A stretch of 9,069 nucleotides of DNA, taken from contig CANRAT010000053.1 of assembly GCA_947628685.1 (NCBI GenBank), forward strand, positions 1 to 9,069, read 5' to 3'. Source of the stretch: an uncultured Bacilli bacterium (GTDB lineage: Bacteria > Bacillota_I > Bacilli_A > RF39 > UBA660). The stretch's first letter is position 1. Each line of letters opens with the position of its first letter. Shown here in pieces: positions 1 through 6,776 of the stretch. The notes under the pieces are model-generated. The model did not search any database. It was not told the origin of the DNA and saw only the letters and a program-made list of their open reading frames with translations. Made by a program: the position numbers and the translations under genes.

Positions 1-204
1 GCTGCCGTTAAAAATGCAATATCTCAAACAATAAATTCGGGATTTGTTGAAGGTAACAACAACAAATTCAAACTCATCAAAAGAATTGTATACGGAAAAC
101 AAAAAATAGTCAACCTTTTTAAAAGATGTTATTTAGCATTTACGTCAACTTTAGATGATTTATCTTTATTACAATCAGTTATCGATTCCCTTTCAATAAA
201 ATAA
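1..204 (+). CDS. ISL3-family transposase, C-terminal fragment (5' end outside window)
   Basis: Frame 1 is open from the first base to a TAA at 202-204 and gives 67 residues. The stretch VEGNNNKFKLIKRIVYG, followed by a Leu/Phe/Arg-rich helix (NLFKRCYLAF), is the hallmark C-terminus of ISL3-type DDE transposases; the Glu of VEG matches the last acidic residue of the catalytic triad in this family. These enzymes cut and paste their own element by binding terminal inverted repeats. The upstream part, including the zinc-finger and HTH domains and the first two catalytic Asp residues, lies outside the window, so whether the gene is intact cannot be judged. It converges on the GrpB-family gene, leaving 74 bp that include the probable element end. 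Confidence 0.85.
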   Translation, partial: AAVKNAISQTINSGFVEGNNNKFKLIKRIVYGKQKIVNLFKRCYLAFTSTLDDLSLLQSVIDSLSIK

Positions 205-258
205 AAAGCAGATATTTCTATCCACTTTCTACTTTTTCCGGAAACTTTCGGAAGAACC
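1..258 (+). mobile_element. Right end of an ISL3-family insertion sequence
   Basis: Beyond the transposase stop there are 54 bp ending ...GGAAGAACC at 250-258. Read inward on the other strand this begins GGTTCTTCC, like the GG(C/T)TCTT tips of ISL3-family inverted repeats. The tip contains two short palindromes (TTTCCGGAAA at 236-245 and CTTTCGGAAG at 245-254). ISL3 elements usually duplicate 8 bp of target; TTTGTTAT at 259-266 would be one copy. The left end lies outside the window, so neither the boundary nor the duplication can be confirmed here. Confidence 0.5.
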
Positions 259-278
259 TTTGTTATAATGTAGTTTTA

Positions 279-788
279 TTATATTTTTTCTTTTGCTCGC
301 TTTAATAAGGCATTTACATATTCACTTTTAATAGTTTTATAGTCCTCTCTAAAATTATGACCATCTTTTAAAATACTTTTCTTAATATTTGAATAATTTT
401 TTATTTCTTCTTTATTATTTAATAAGTAATTTTTAAGTGTTAAAAAATCTTTATATCTATCTGAATCTATTATGACTAAATGTATATGAATATCACCTGA
501 TTTAGTTTCTTCTTCTCTATTTGCGAAAAACCTATAAATAAGACCACTACTATTTTTACCAGGAAAAAATCCTAAATTTTTAATTTTAGTTGTTAAATTT
601 TCTAATTCTTCAACATCTTTAGCCCCAATTAATATATCTATAATGTTTTTACCATACATATTTGGTAACGCAGTTGACCCAACATGATCTATAGGAATAT
701 TTTTACCTAAACTTTTCCTTAATTTTTTTAAAATTTTATTATATATTTTTTCATTTTCTTTTTTATTCTGTCTTATTAACTCTACCAT
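279..788 (-). CDS. GrpB family protein (UPF0157, nucleotidyltransferase fold)
   Basis: A 169-residue protein, about the usual length for the GrpB/UPF0157 family. The family signature is visible as HVGSTALPNMYGKNIIDILI at 35-54, with the G-S pair at 37-38 and an Asp at 51 typical of a nucleotidyltransferase-like active site. The second half has IHIHLVI near residue 101 and the usual DFLTLKNYLLNN helix, then Tyr and Lys-rich helices to the end. The biochemical role of the family is not well established, so no substrate is assigned. The ATG is supported by AAGAAGGTGG at 795-804, six bases upstream. It lies 115 bp downstream of pcrA on the same strand with no clear terminator between, so read-through is possible. 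Its 3' end faces the insertion sequence. Confidence 0.85.
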   Translation of the reverse strand: MVELIRQNKKENEKIYNKILKKLRKSLGKNIPIDHVGSTALPNMYGKNIIDILIGAKDVEELENLTTKIKNLGFFPGKNSSGLIYRFFANREEETKSGDIHIHLVIIDSDRYKDFLTLKNYLLNNKEEIKNYSNIKKSILKDGHNFREDYKTIKSEYVNALLKRAKEKI

Positions 789-903
789 ATTCTACCACCT
801 TCTTAATTTCTTTTCACTTTAACTAATGAATTTATTATTAACTTTCAACTAATCAACTTAAGTTATATGAAAATTAGCATATATGTTACTTTATGCATAA
901 CAA

Positions 904-3000
904 TTATTTTTCTACTGCTATACTTTTATGTCCTTTTTTTATTTTTTTTATACCGTATGGATGTGGGAATGCTATTGTTAAAAGATCATCACTTATTGTT
1001 ATAATAACACCCTGTCCAAATTCATTATGATTTATTTTTTCTCCTAAATAATAGTCATCACTATCAGTTATTGTTATATTATTTGCAATATGTTTAGGTT
1101 TAATATATTTTTTTCCTTTAGATTCTTCTTTATCTAAATATTCATCATCAATTTCACTTATAAATCTGCTTGGAGGATTATAGTTATATTCTCCATATAA
1201 AAGTCTTTTTTTTGTATTTATTAAACATAGATTTTTTCTTGCGCGTGTTATTGCGACATAACAAAGTCGTCTTTCTTCTTCTAACTCTTGAGGGCTATAT
1301 AAAGACATAGAATGTGGAAACACACCTTCTTCAAGTCCTATTATAAATACATAATCAAATTCAAGCCCTTTTGCAGAATGTACTGTCATAAGCGTTACTA
1401 CATCTGTCTGATTTTTATGTTCTTCAACATCAGATACTAAACTTATTTCATCTAAAAATTCTGCTAAAGATACTACGCCATAAGTATTTTCAAAATTTCT
1501 TGTAATAGATTTAAACTCTTCTAAGTTTTCTAATCTACTTTGTGATTCTATAGTATCTTCTTGTTCTAATTCCTTTTTTATACCTGTTTTATCAAGTATT
1601 AAATCTACTAATTCTGTAAGTGATAAATCCTCACTTTTATCTTGAAGTTCTAATATTAATTTTTTAAATTCTAACTCTTTACCACTTTCTATAGTATTAA
1701 ATATACTTTCATTTAAAATATTTGCTTTAACAGTTAAATTTTCTAACGTCTTAAGCCCTATACCTCTTTTAGGTACATTAATAATTCTATTTAAACTCAT
1801 ATCATCATTAGGATTATATATAAGTTTTAAATAACTAATTAAGTCTTTAATTTCTTTTCTATTATAGAAGTAAAAACTGCCAACTACTTTATATGGAATA
1901 TTTTCTCTTAATAAATATTCCTCTATATTTCTTGATTGTGCGTTTGTTCTATATAAAACTGCAATTTCTTCTAGTGGTACTTCTTTTTCTCTTAATTTTT
2001 TTATTTCAGAAACTACGTAATATGCTTCATCTTTTTCATCTTCACATCTTTTATATTTAATTTTATCTCCTACAATATTATCTGTCCAAAGATTCTTTTC
2101 TTTCCTATTTTTATTATTCTTAATTACATCGTTTGCTGCTGAAAGTATATTCTTAGTAGAACGATAATTTTGTTCTAAAAGAATTACTTTAGTATTTTTA
2201 TAATCTTTTTCAAAGTTTAAAATATTTTTATAATTAGAACCTCTAAACCCATATATACTTTGATCAGGATCACCTACTACGCATATATTCTTATATTTTG
2301 CTGAAAGCATTTTAGTTAGTATATACTGAACCTCATTAGTATCTTGATATTCATCTATTAAAATATATTTAAATCTTTCTTGGTAATATTTTAATATTTC
2401 TTTATTCTCATTAAAAAGTATTATAGGCATCATAAGTAGATCATCAAAATCTAAACTATTATTAGCCTTTAATTTTTTTTGATACTCTTTATATACATCA
2501 ACTGTAACTTGATCTATTTCATTATTTATAAAATCTTCTAACTCTTCAGGAGTTATAAGTTCATTTTTCGCACTACTTATTTTGTTTCTAATTGTTTTAG
2601 GATTATAAAATTTTGGATCTAAATTCATATCCTTTAATATACGTCTTACTAAAGATAATGCATCATCAGCATCTATTATTGTAAAATTTGATTTATATCC
2701 AAGTACATCATAATGTCTTTTTATAATAGATAATCCAAATGAATGGAATGTTGATATTTGTATTCTTTTAGTATCTAAGCCTATCATTCTTTCTACTCTA
2801 CTTTTCATTTCATTTGCTGCTTTATTTGTAAATGTTATGGCAAGTATATTACTAGGATCTACTCCACTATCTATTAAATAGGCTATTTTAGTTGTTAAAA
2901 CTCTTGTTTTACCTGATCCTGCTCCTGCTAATATAAGCATTGGACCATCTATATTTATTACTGCTTCTTTTTGTTTATCGTTTAAATTTTCTAAATTCAT
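904..3000 (-). CDS. pcrA: ATP-dependent DNA helicase PcrA (UvrD/Rep superfamily 1)
   Basis: A 698-residue superfamily 1A helicase that unwinds DNA 3' to 5' in repair and plasmid or replication-fork maintenance; it acts in the cytoplasm. The motifs are complete: Q-motif (LNDKQKEAV, 6-14), Walker A GAGSGKT (26-32), Ia TFTNKAANEM (56-65), DEYQD (216-220), GDPDQSIYGFRGS (243-255), QNYRS (277-281), then TVHSAKGLEFDYVF and VAITRARKNL near the C-terminal third. The last 50 or so residues (LGEKINHNEFGQGVI through LTIAFPHPYGIKKI) are the Tudor-like tail that binds RNA polymerase in PcrA, which favours PcrA over Rep or AddA. The ATG has AAGGTGG at 3005-3011, four bases upstream. It is slightly shorter than typical PcrA (about 720-740) but lacks no domain. 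Confidence 0.95.
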   Translation of the reverse strand: MNLENLNDKQKEAVINIDGPMLILAGAGSGKTRVLTTKIAYLIDSGVDPSNILAITFTNKAANEMKSRVERMIGLDTKRIQISTFHSFGLSIIKRHYDVLGYKSNFTIIDADDALSLVRRILKDMNLDPKFYNPKTIRNKISSAKNELITPEELEDFINNEIDQVTVDVYKEYQKKLKANNSLDFDDLLMMPIILFNENKEILKYYQERFKYILIDEYQDTNEVQYILTKMLSAKYKNICVVGDPDQSIYGFRGSNYKNILNFEKDYKNTKVILLEQNYRSTKNILSAANDVIKNNKNRKEKNLWTDNIVGDKIKYKRCEDEKDEAYYVVSEIKKLREKEVPLEEIAVLYRTNAQSRNIEEYLLRENIPYKVVGSFYFYNRKEIKDLISYLKLIYNPNDDMSLNRIINVPKRGIGLKTLENLTVKANILNESIFNTIESGKELEFKKLILELQDKSEDLSLTELVDLILDKTGIKKELEQEDTIESQSRLENLEEFKSITRNFENTYGVVSLAEFLDEISLVSDVEEHKNQTDVVTLMTVHSAKGLEFDYVFIIGLEEGVFPHSMSLYSPQELEEERRLCYVAITRARKNLCLINTKKRLLYGEYNYNPPSRFISEIDDEYLDKEESKGKKYIKPKHIANNITITDSDDYYLGEKINHNEFGQGVIITISDDLLTIAFPHPYGIKKIKKGHKSIAVEK

Positions 3001-3029
3001 TTTACCACCTTAAATAATATTTAAATAAA

Positions 3030-3057
3030 ATTTTAATATAATAATAGTAGTTGACAA
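3030..3057 (-). promoter_or_regulatory. Probable promoter of pcrA
   Basis: On the minus strand TTGTCA (3052-3057), a 16-bp spacer and TAAAAT (3030-3035) match the housekeeping consensus at 5 of 6 positions each. Transcription would begin near 3023, giving a short leader before the AAGGTGG site. Its -35 hexamer overlaps the -35 of the opposing small-RNA promoter by five bases, so the two start sites may compete for polymerase. Confidence 0.45.
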
Positions 3058-3079
3058 TATATAATAAATTTGTTATACT
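3051..3079 (+). promoter_or_regulatory. Strong sigma-A type promoter for the small RNA
   Basis: A perfect TTGACA at 3051-3056, exactly 17 bp, then TATACT at 3074-3079 (5 of 6). This is the best -35 box seen in the window and it points right, where no protein gene follows on the plus strand. The predicted start is G3086. The only transcript it can make before a terminator is the RNA at 3086-3162. Confidence 0.8.
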
Positions 3080-3085
3080 AATATC

Positions 3086-3162
3086 GTTAAAAGTGATTAA
3101 GTTCACTTGGGGTTCGTGGTATCGCGGACGGTAAGAACTGCTTGTTCAGTTCTTATTTTTTT
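3086..3162 (+). ncRNA. Small structured RNA with T-box-like core, antisense to the DUF3800 3' end
   Basis: Predicted transcript of about 77 nt from the strong promoter to an intrinsic terminator. Hairpin 1 is AAGTGA (3091-3096) pairing with TCACTT (3103-3108). Next comes TGGTATCGCGG at 3117-3127, which differs by one base from TGGTACCGCGG, the conserved core of the T-box antiterminator whose UGGN pairs with the uncharged tRNA end. GTTC (3112-3115) can pair with GAAC (3135-3138), and ATCG (3121-3124) with CGGT (3129-3132) around a CGGA loop. The same GAAC is part of the terminator stem AAGAACTG/CAGTTCTT, so the folds exclude each other. T-box stem I is absent and no plus-strand gene follows, so this is not a standard T-box leader. 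Options are a T-box-derived remnant, a stand-alone regulatory RNA, or a partner of the DUF3800 protein. Comparative work has reported structured RNA motifs associated with DUF3800 genes; membership cannot be judged by eye. Confidence 0.6.
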
Positions 3163-4002
3163 GTTTGGAAATATCTTTATACCTTTATTCATATAATCTG
3201 GATATCCACATATTTTATCTTCATAAGAAATAAAAGCTTTATCTTTTTTATCCCTTTTAATATATTTATGAATAGGATATGAATATAAATCTGTTATTTC
3301 AAGACCTGTATAAGTTAAATTATATTCATTACCCCATTTTGGATTAAAAAATACCCCTTTAATTTTTCTCGATAATTCTTTTGAACTGATATTTTTTGTG
3401 CCAGTTTTTAAAATAACTTTGCTTACATGTTTTAACAAATCTTTATCTTGTCCTTTTCCTCTAGCTTCTAATATTACAATGCCTTTTTTATTACCTTTAG
3501 TTGAATAAATATATCTTTCTAATAAGAAATCAAAGGCTACATTATAGACGTTATGTGTATATCCTAACTTTAAATATTCATATAGATTTATACTTATAGA
3601 AATAATTTTGCAATCTATTTTTTTCATTACGTCTGTCAAATCAACAATAAATTTATCATAATTTATTAGACTTTCATTAAAACAATTATCATGTTTTCTT
3701 ATGTCTCTGGAATGAAAACAAACCATTTTTTTAATGTTTTGTTTATTATCAAAATACAAGCCATTTTCCCAATATTTCCTTTTTAGATTTTTAATCATAA
3801 GTTGCGCTTTTTTGTAAGAATTTTTACTAAATATACAACCTGTCACTGTAAAAAATTTATCATCTTCGCTAATTTCATTTCCGTTAGCTATATGCTTTAA
3901 AATATATGAAAGATTATTGCTCGTTCCATTTTCATCTATGCACAATATATACTCTATCTCAGAAGATAATTTTCTTATTTCAGTTGGTCTATCATTCCAC
4001 AT
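3103..4002 (-). CDS. DUF3800 domain protein with antisense-RNA-encoded C-terminal tail
   Basis: The chosen start gives 299 residues (numbering below counts from a GTG three codons earlier). DUF3800 features are clear: ILCIDENGTSN (22-32) with D26-E27 in place of the usual DES/AG; CFHSRDIR (98-105); IVILEARGKGQDKDLL (178-193) with E182 and D189; and GLEITDLYSYPIHKYI (236-251) with D241. This spacing of acidic residues fits the RNase H-like fold proposed for the family, so a nuclease is plausible but unproven. DUF3800 genes are often found in accessory or defence settings. Family members typically stop soon after a K(I/V)FP motif, here residues 279-282. The next 20 codons run antisense through the small RNA and use GC-rich codons (CCC, CGC, GTC, ACC) unusual here. 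It has its own promoter and lies upstream of pcrA. Confidence 0.8.
   Translation of the reverse strand: MWNDRPTEIRKLSSEIEYILCIDENGTSNNLSYILKHIANGNEISEDDKFFTVTGCIFSKNSYKKAQLMIKNLKRKYWENGLYFDNKQNIKKMVCFHSRDIRKHDNCFNESLINYDKFIVDLTDVMKKIDCKIISISINLYEYLKLGYTHNVYNVAFDFLLERYIYSTKGNKKGIVILEARGKGQDKDLLKHVSKVILKTGTKNISSKELSRKIKGVFFNPKWGNEYNLTYTGLEITDLYSYPIHKYIKRDKKDKAFISYEDKICGYPDYMNKGIKIFPNKKIRTEQAVLTVRDTTNPK
3133..3162 (+). terminator. Intrinsic terminator of the small RNA
   Basis: AAGAACTG (3133-3140) and CAGTTCTT (3147-3154) form a perfect 8-bp stem with a 6-nt loop, followed by A and seven Ts at 3156-3162. Read on the other strand the hairpin has no U-tract after it, so it terminates rightward transcription only. 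Confidence 0.85.
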
Positions 4003-4007
4003 ATTAT

Positions 4008-4017
4008 TCACTTCCTA
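4008..4017 (-). promoter_or_regulatory. Ribosome binding site that decides the DUF3800 start
   Basis: On the minus strand TAGGAAGTGA differs at one base from the ideal AGGAGGTGA core. The first in-frame start, GTG at 4009-4011, lies inside this site and so cannot use it. The ATG at 4000-4002 is eight bases past AGGAAG, the normal distance, so translation should begin there. Confidence 0.75.
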
Positions 4018-4032
4018 AATATTACATATATA

Positions 4033-4061
4033 ATTATATCAAACAAGAGTTTGCCTTTCAA
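4033..4061 (-). promoter_or_regulatory. Promoter of the DUF3800 gene
   Basis: On the minus strand TTGAAA (4056-4061), 17 bp, then a perfect TATAAT (4033-4038). The start would be near 4026, giving a leader of about 24 nt to the ATG. It lies just after the weak terminator of the ABC gene, so DUF3800 is its own transcription unit. Confidence 0.75.
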
Positions 4062-4080
4062 TAGTTTTTTTGATAATTTT

Positions 4081-4105
4081 AAAACTTCACAAAATTTGTG
4101 AAGTT
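4081..4105 (-). terminator. Terminator-like hairpin at the end of the ABC transporter gene
   Basis: An 11-bp perfect inverted repeat, AACTTCACAAA (4083-4093) against TTTGTGAAGTT (4095-4105), overlaps the TAA stop of the ABC gene. Leftward transcription gives only a short U-run (TTTT, two of them in the stem) before A residues, so termination may be partial. Confidence 0.55.
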
Positions 4106-6608
4106 ATTTATTTAATATTGCATCTATTGGTTTTATTTTTGTTACTTTACTAGTTGATATTAGCGTTATTAAAAGTGAAATTAAAACCGTATAAACAAGC
4201 ATTATAATAGGTATAAATGGATTTTTAACTATACCATTTAAAGTATAATATAAACTACCAAATATAGAATTATTAAGTAAATTACAAATAACGATAAATC
4301 CTATTATAGATAGTACCCAAGAAATAAGTCCAATTATTAATGCTTCAAAACTAAATATCTTTGTAACATCTTTTGCTTTTGCGCCAAGCGCTCTTAAAAT
4401 TCCTATTTGTTTTTTAGAGTATGATATTGTAACTGCTATAAAGTTTGAAAATAATAATATATTAAATAATACAAATACTAAACTAACTATTAAAATATAC
4501 TTTGATAAATATTTATATATACTAATTATAGAGCCAAGATCATCAAGGTGATCTAAAGTAAAAGTATAAAAAGTACCTACATCATCTAAGTCAATACTCC
4601 TTCTAAATATTAATTTATTAAATGTACTTTTTAAGTTATTTATATTATCATCATATACTCTTGCGCTTATAATCTCTTTTGTTTTAATATTAGAATCATT
4701 AACATAATCATAACTTACATAGTTAGTATTATCTAATGTGATACCCTTTACTCTAACACTATACTGTTTTTCTTCTGCATAATTGTGTAATGTTAGTGTG
4801 AGATTTGAATGTTCTTTTAAATAATCACTTACAAATTTTACTAATGCTTCATCATAAGTTAAATCAGCATTATTTTTTATAAATTCAAGTAGATTATTAT
4901 CAAATGTTCCATTTAACTCTCCATATACCTCTTTTAACGAATCTAAAGATATTAAAACCTCTTCTTTTTTTATATTAGATACACTACTGTTTCCATTTTC
5001 ATTAATTACACTAATCTCACTATCTAATACCTTAAATGGTACCATTCTTGATACATATATTTCATTAAGTCCAACTCTAGTTGTAAGAGTTGTAGAATCT
5101 AAAACTGATAGTTTATCTTCATTTAATATTATATTATCAATTAATCCAATACCATATACATATTCTCCTTTTTCCCTATAATTTTCTCTAAAATATTGTT
5201 CTAAACTCCTACTTTTAAACTGTCCTGTTTCTTTTGCCTCTTTATATAAAGTGTCATTATCATCAATAATACCTGTTATTATAACACTATTATTCCCTAG
5301 TCTAATCTCTTTTCTAGAATTTAGTAAATCATTATAGTCTTTTGGAAAATATAAAGTATCATCTACTAGTTTTATTCCAAATTTAATTGCATAATCTGCA
5401 AAATATTTATGTACTACGATTTCATTACTATTAACAGGTATACTACCTATTATGTTGTTTAAAAGTCTCGTATCTTTTACATCTACAAAATAAGGTGAAC
5501 CAATTGGCCAGTAAAAGTTATTTGTATTTTCAATTTCATTAGGTCCAAATTCAAACTCTAACAACTTATTATTATCATATAAATAGTATATAGCGCTTAC
5601 TTTAGATTTAGTTATAGGTTCTATATTTTTTAAATCATCTAAAGTAAGTTTTAAATCCATAGAATCAAGCATTCCAAAACTATAAAAGAACTTTGTATTT
5701 TTAACATCATAGACATAATTATTATTATCCCGCATAGTATTTGTAATAAATAAATTTTTATCAAACATATAAAAGTTTATAGTAATTCCCATAAATATTA
5801 ATGAAAATGTTGTTAGAATAATTGTCATAATGAGTTTAAATGGTTTATATCTAAAATTAGCAAGTGACATTTTTAAAGCAAATAGATTAGGTAATTTAGA
5901 TTTTTTTAATTTAAATGAATTTACATTAGTTTCATTTAAAGTACCTGAATCACTTTTTATTTTACCATCTTCTATTTCTACTATTCTATCTGCATAAGTT
6001 TTAGCAGATTCTATATCGTGTGATACTACTATTACTAGTTTTTCCTTGCTTATTTCTTTTAATAATCCAAATATTTGTGCACTTGAATTTTTATCTAAGT
6101 TACCTGTTGGTTCATCTGCTAAAATTATTTCTGGATTTTTAATTAAAGCACGCGCAATTGCGACTCTTTGTTTCTCACCGCCAGATAATTCATTTACTTT
6201 TCTATTTCCAAGTTTACTTATACCAAGTTTATCTAAAAGTTTATCTAAATCATTTTTATTAGGCTTTATATTTTGAAGTTCTAACGCAAGACTAATATTT
6301 TCATATACGTTATATTCTTCTAATATATTAAATTCTTGAAATACAAATCCTATATAAGTATTTCTATATGAATCATACTCCTTACTAGAAAATGTACTTA
6401 TGTCTTTATCATTAACTAGTATTTTTCCACTAGTAACTAAATCAAGACCTCCAAGTAAGTTAAGAAGTGTTGATTTTCCACTACCACTTTTACCTACTAT
6501 AAACACCATACCTTTAGCGCCAAACTTTAAATTTATATTATCCAAAGCAAGTGTAGATGCTCCTTTTTTTGATTTATATGTTTTACTTAAATTTTCTATT
6601 CTTATCAT
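4104..6608 (-). CDS. MacB-like ABC transporter: ATPase fused to FtsX-type permease
   Basis: One 834-residue chain carries both halves of a mechanotransmission-type exporter. The ATPase (1-220) has Walker A GKSGSGKS (39-46), Q91 in VFQEFN, signature LSGGEKQRVAIARAL (141-155), Walker B IILADE (161-166) with EPTGNLD, and H197 in VVSHD. One membrane helix at about 258-281 is followed by a large extracytoplasmic domain (about 282-700), then three helices near 704-727, 755-778 and 797-820, the FtsX layout, with the coupling segment GILRALGAKAKDV at 737-749. Relatives export or detach peptides and lipoproteins, or resist antimicrobial peptides; the substrate here is unknown. No two-component regulator or partner is adjacent. 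GGAGGT at 6612-6617 supports the ATG. The upstream inverted repeats suggest repressor control. Confidence 0.9.
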   Translation of the reverse strand: MIRIENLSKTYKSKKGASTLALDNINLKFGAKGMVFIVGKSGSGKSTLLNLLGGLDLVTSGKILVNDKDISTFSSKEYDSYRNTYIGFVFQEFNILEEYNVYENISLALELQNIKPNKNDLDKLLDKLGISKLGNRKVNELSGGEKQRVAIARALIKNPEIILADEPTGNLDKNSSAQIFGLLKEISKEKLVIVVSHDIESAKTYADRIVEIEDGKIKSDSGTLNETNVNSFKLKKSKLPNLFALKMSLANFRYKPFKLIMTIILTTFSLIFMGITINFYMFDKNLFITNTMRDNNNYVYDVKNTKFFYSFGMLDSMDLKLTLDDLKNIEPITKSKVSAIYYLYDNNKLLEFEFGPNEIENTNNFYWPIGSPYFVDVKDTRLLNNIIGSIPVNSNEIVVHKYFADYAIKFGIKLVDDTLYFPKDYNDLLNSRKEIRLGNNSVIITGIIDDNDTLYKEAKETGQFKSRSLEQYFRENYREKGEYVYGIGLIDNIILNEDKLSVLDSTTLTTRVGLNEIYVSRMVPFKVLDSEISVINENGNSSVSNIKKEEVLISLDSLKEVYGELNGTFDNNLLEFIKNNADLTYDEALVKFVSDYLKEHSNLTLTLHNYAEEKQYSVRVKGITLDNTNYVSYDYVNDSNIKTKEIISARVYDDNINNLKSTFNKLIFRRSIDLDDVGTFYTFTLDHLDDLGSIISIYKYLSKYILIVSLVFVLFNILLFSNFIAVTISYSKKQIGILRALGAKAKDVTKIFSFEALIIGLISWVLSIIGFIVICNLLNNSIFGSLYYTLNGIVKNPFIPIIMLVYTVLISLLITLISTSKVTKIKPIDAILNK

Positions 6609-6638
6609 AATACCTCCATTTTATAATTACCTATTTTT

Positions 6639-6660
6639 TTAAAAGTTAATCTACTTTTAA
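6639..6660. repeat. Inverted repeat downstream of the ABC promoter (possible operator)
   Basis: TTAAAAGT (6639-6646) and ACTTTTAA (6653-6660) are a perfect 8-bp dyad with a 6-bp spacer. It begins at the predicted transcription start of the leftward ABC gene, a usual place for a repressor site; it would also fold at the 5' end of the mRNA. I do not recognise it as the box of a known regulator. Confidence 0.55.
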
Positions 6661-6664
6661 GTCA

Positions 6665-6692
6665 ATTATATCAAATATAAAAAAAATATCAA
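6665..6692 (-). promoter_or_regulatory. Promoter of the ABC transporter gene
   Basis: On the minus strand TTGATA (6687-6692), 16 bp containing an eight-T tract, and a perfect TATAAT (6665-6670). The start is predicted near 6658, about 50 nt before the ATG. The hexamers are bracketed by an outer dyad, TCTACT at 6650-6655 and AGTAGA at 6702-6707. Confidence 0.7.
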
Positions 6693-6720
6693 CCGACTTT
6701 TAGTAGAGTTATAAAATTTG

Positions 6721-6749
6721 TTAACTAAATTTTATTTAATGAATATAAT
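6721..6749 (+). promoter_or_regulatory. Probable promoter of the solute-binding protein gene
   Basis: A perfect TATAAT at 6744-6749 with TTAACT at 6721-6726 (4 of 6 to TTGACA) 17 bp upstream. The better-looking TTGTTA at 6718 would leave a 20-bp spacer, which is too long. The start would be near 6756, just before the ribosome binding site. Confidence 0.55.
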
Positions 6750-6762
6750 ACTCATGAATTAG

Positions 6763-6769
6763 AGAGGAG
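6763..6769 (+). promoter_or_regulatory. Ribosome binding site supporting a TTG start
   Basis: AGAGGAG sits seven bases before TTG at 6777-6779. The nearby ATG at 6754-6756 is followed by an in-frame TAG after one codon, and no in-frame ATG exists that would keep the signal segment, so TTG is the start. Confidence 0.75.
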
Positions 6770-6776
6770 AATATTT

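Noticed and set aside
264..269. TATAAT near the insertion sequence end as an outward promoter
   Set aside because: No -35 hexamer is found at 16-18 bp upstream and no rightward gene follows.
3086..3162. A complete T-box riboswitch
   Set aside because: Stem I with its specifier loop is absent, the leader is far too short and no plus-strand gene follows; only the core motif and the terminator competition remain.
3086..4002. Type III toxin-antitoxin pair
   Set aside because: That class needs tandem RNA repeats upstream of a ToxN-like gene on the same strand; here the RNA has no repeats and is convergent with an unrelated protein.
6046..6642. Two rightward open frames of 76 and 80 codons
   Set aside because: They lie opposite the ATPase domain of the ABC gene, have no family features, and are explained by its codon pattern.
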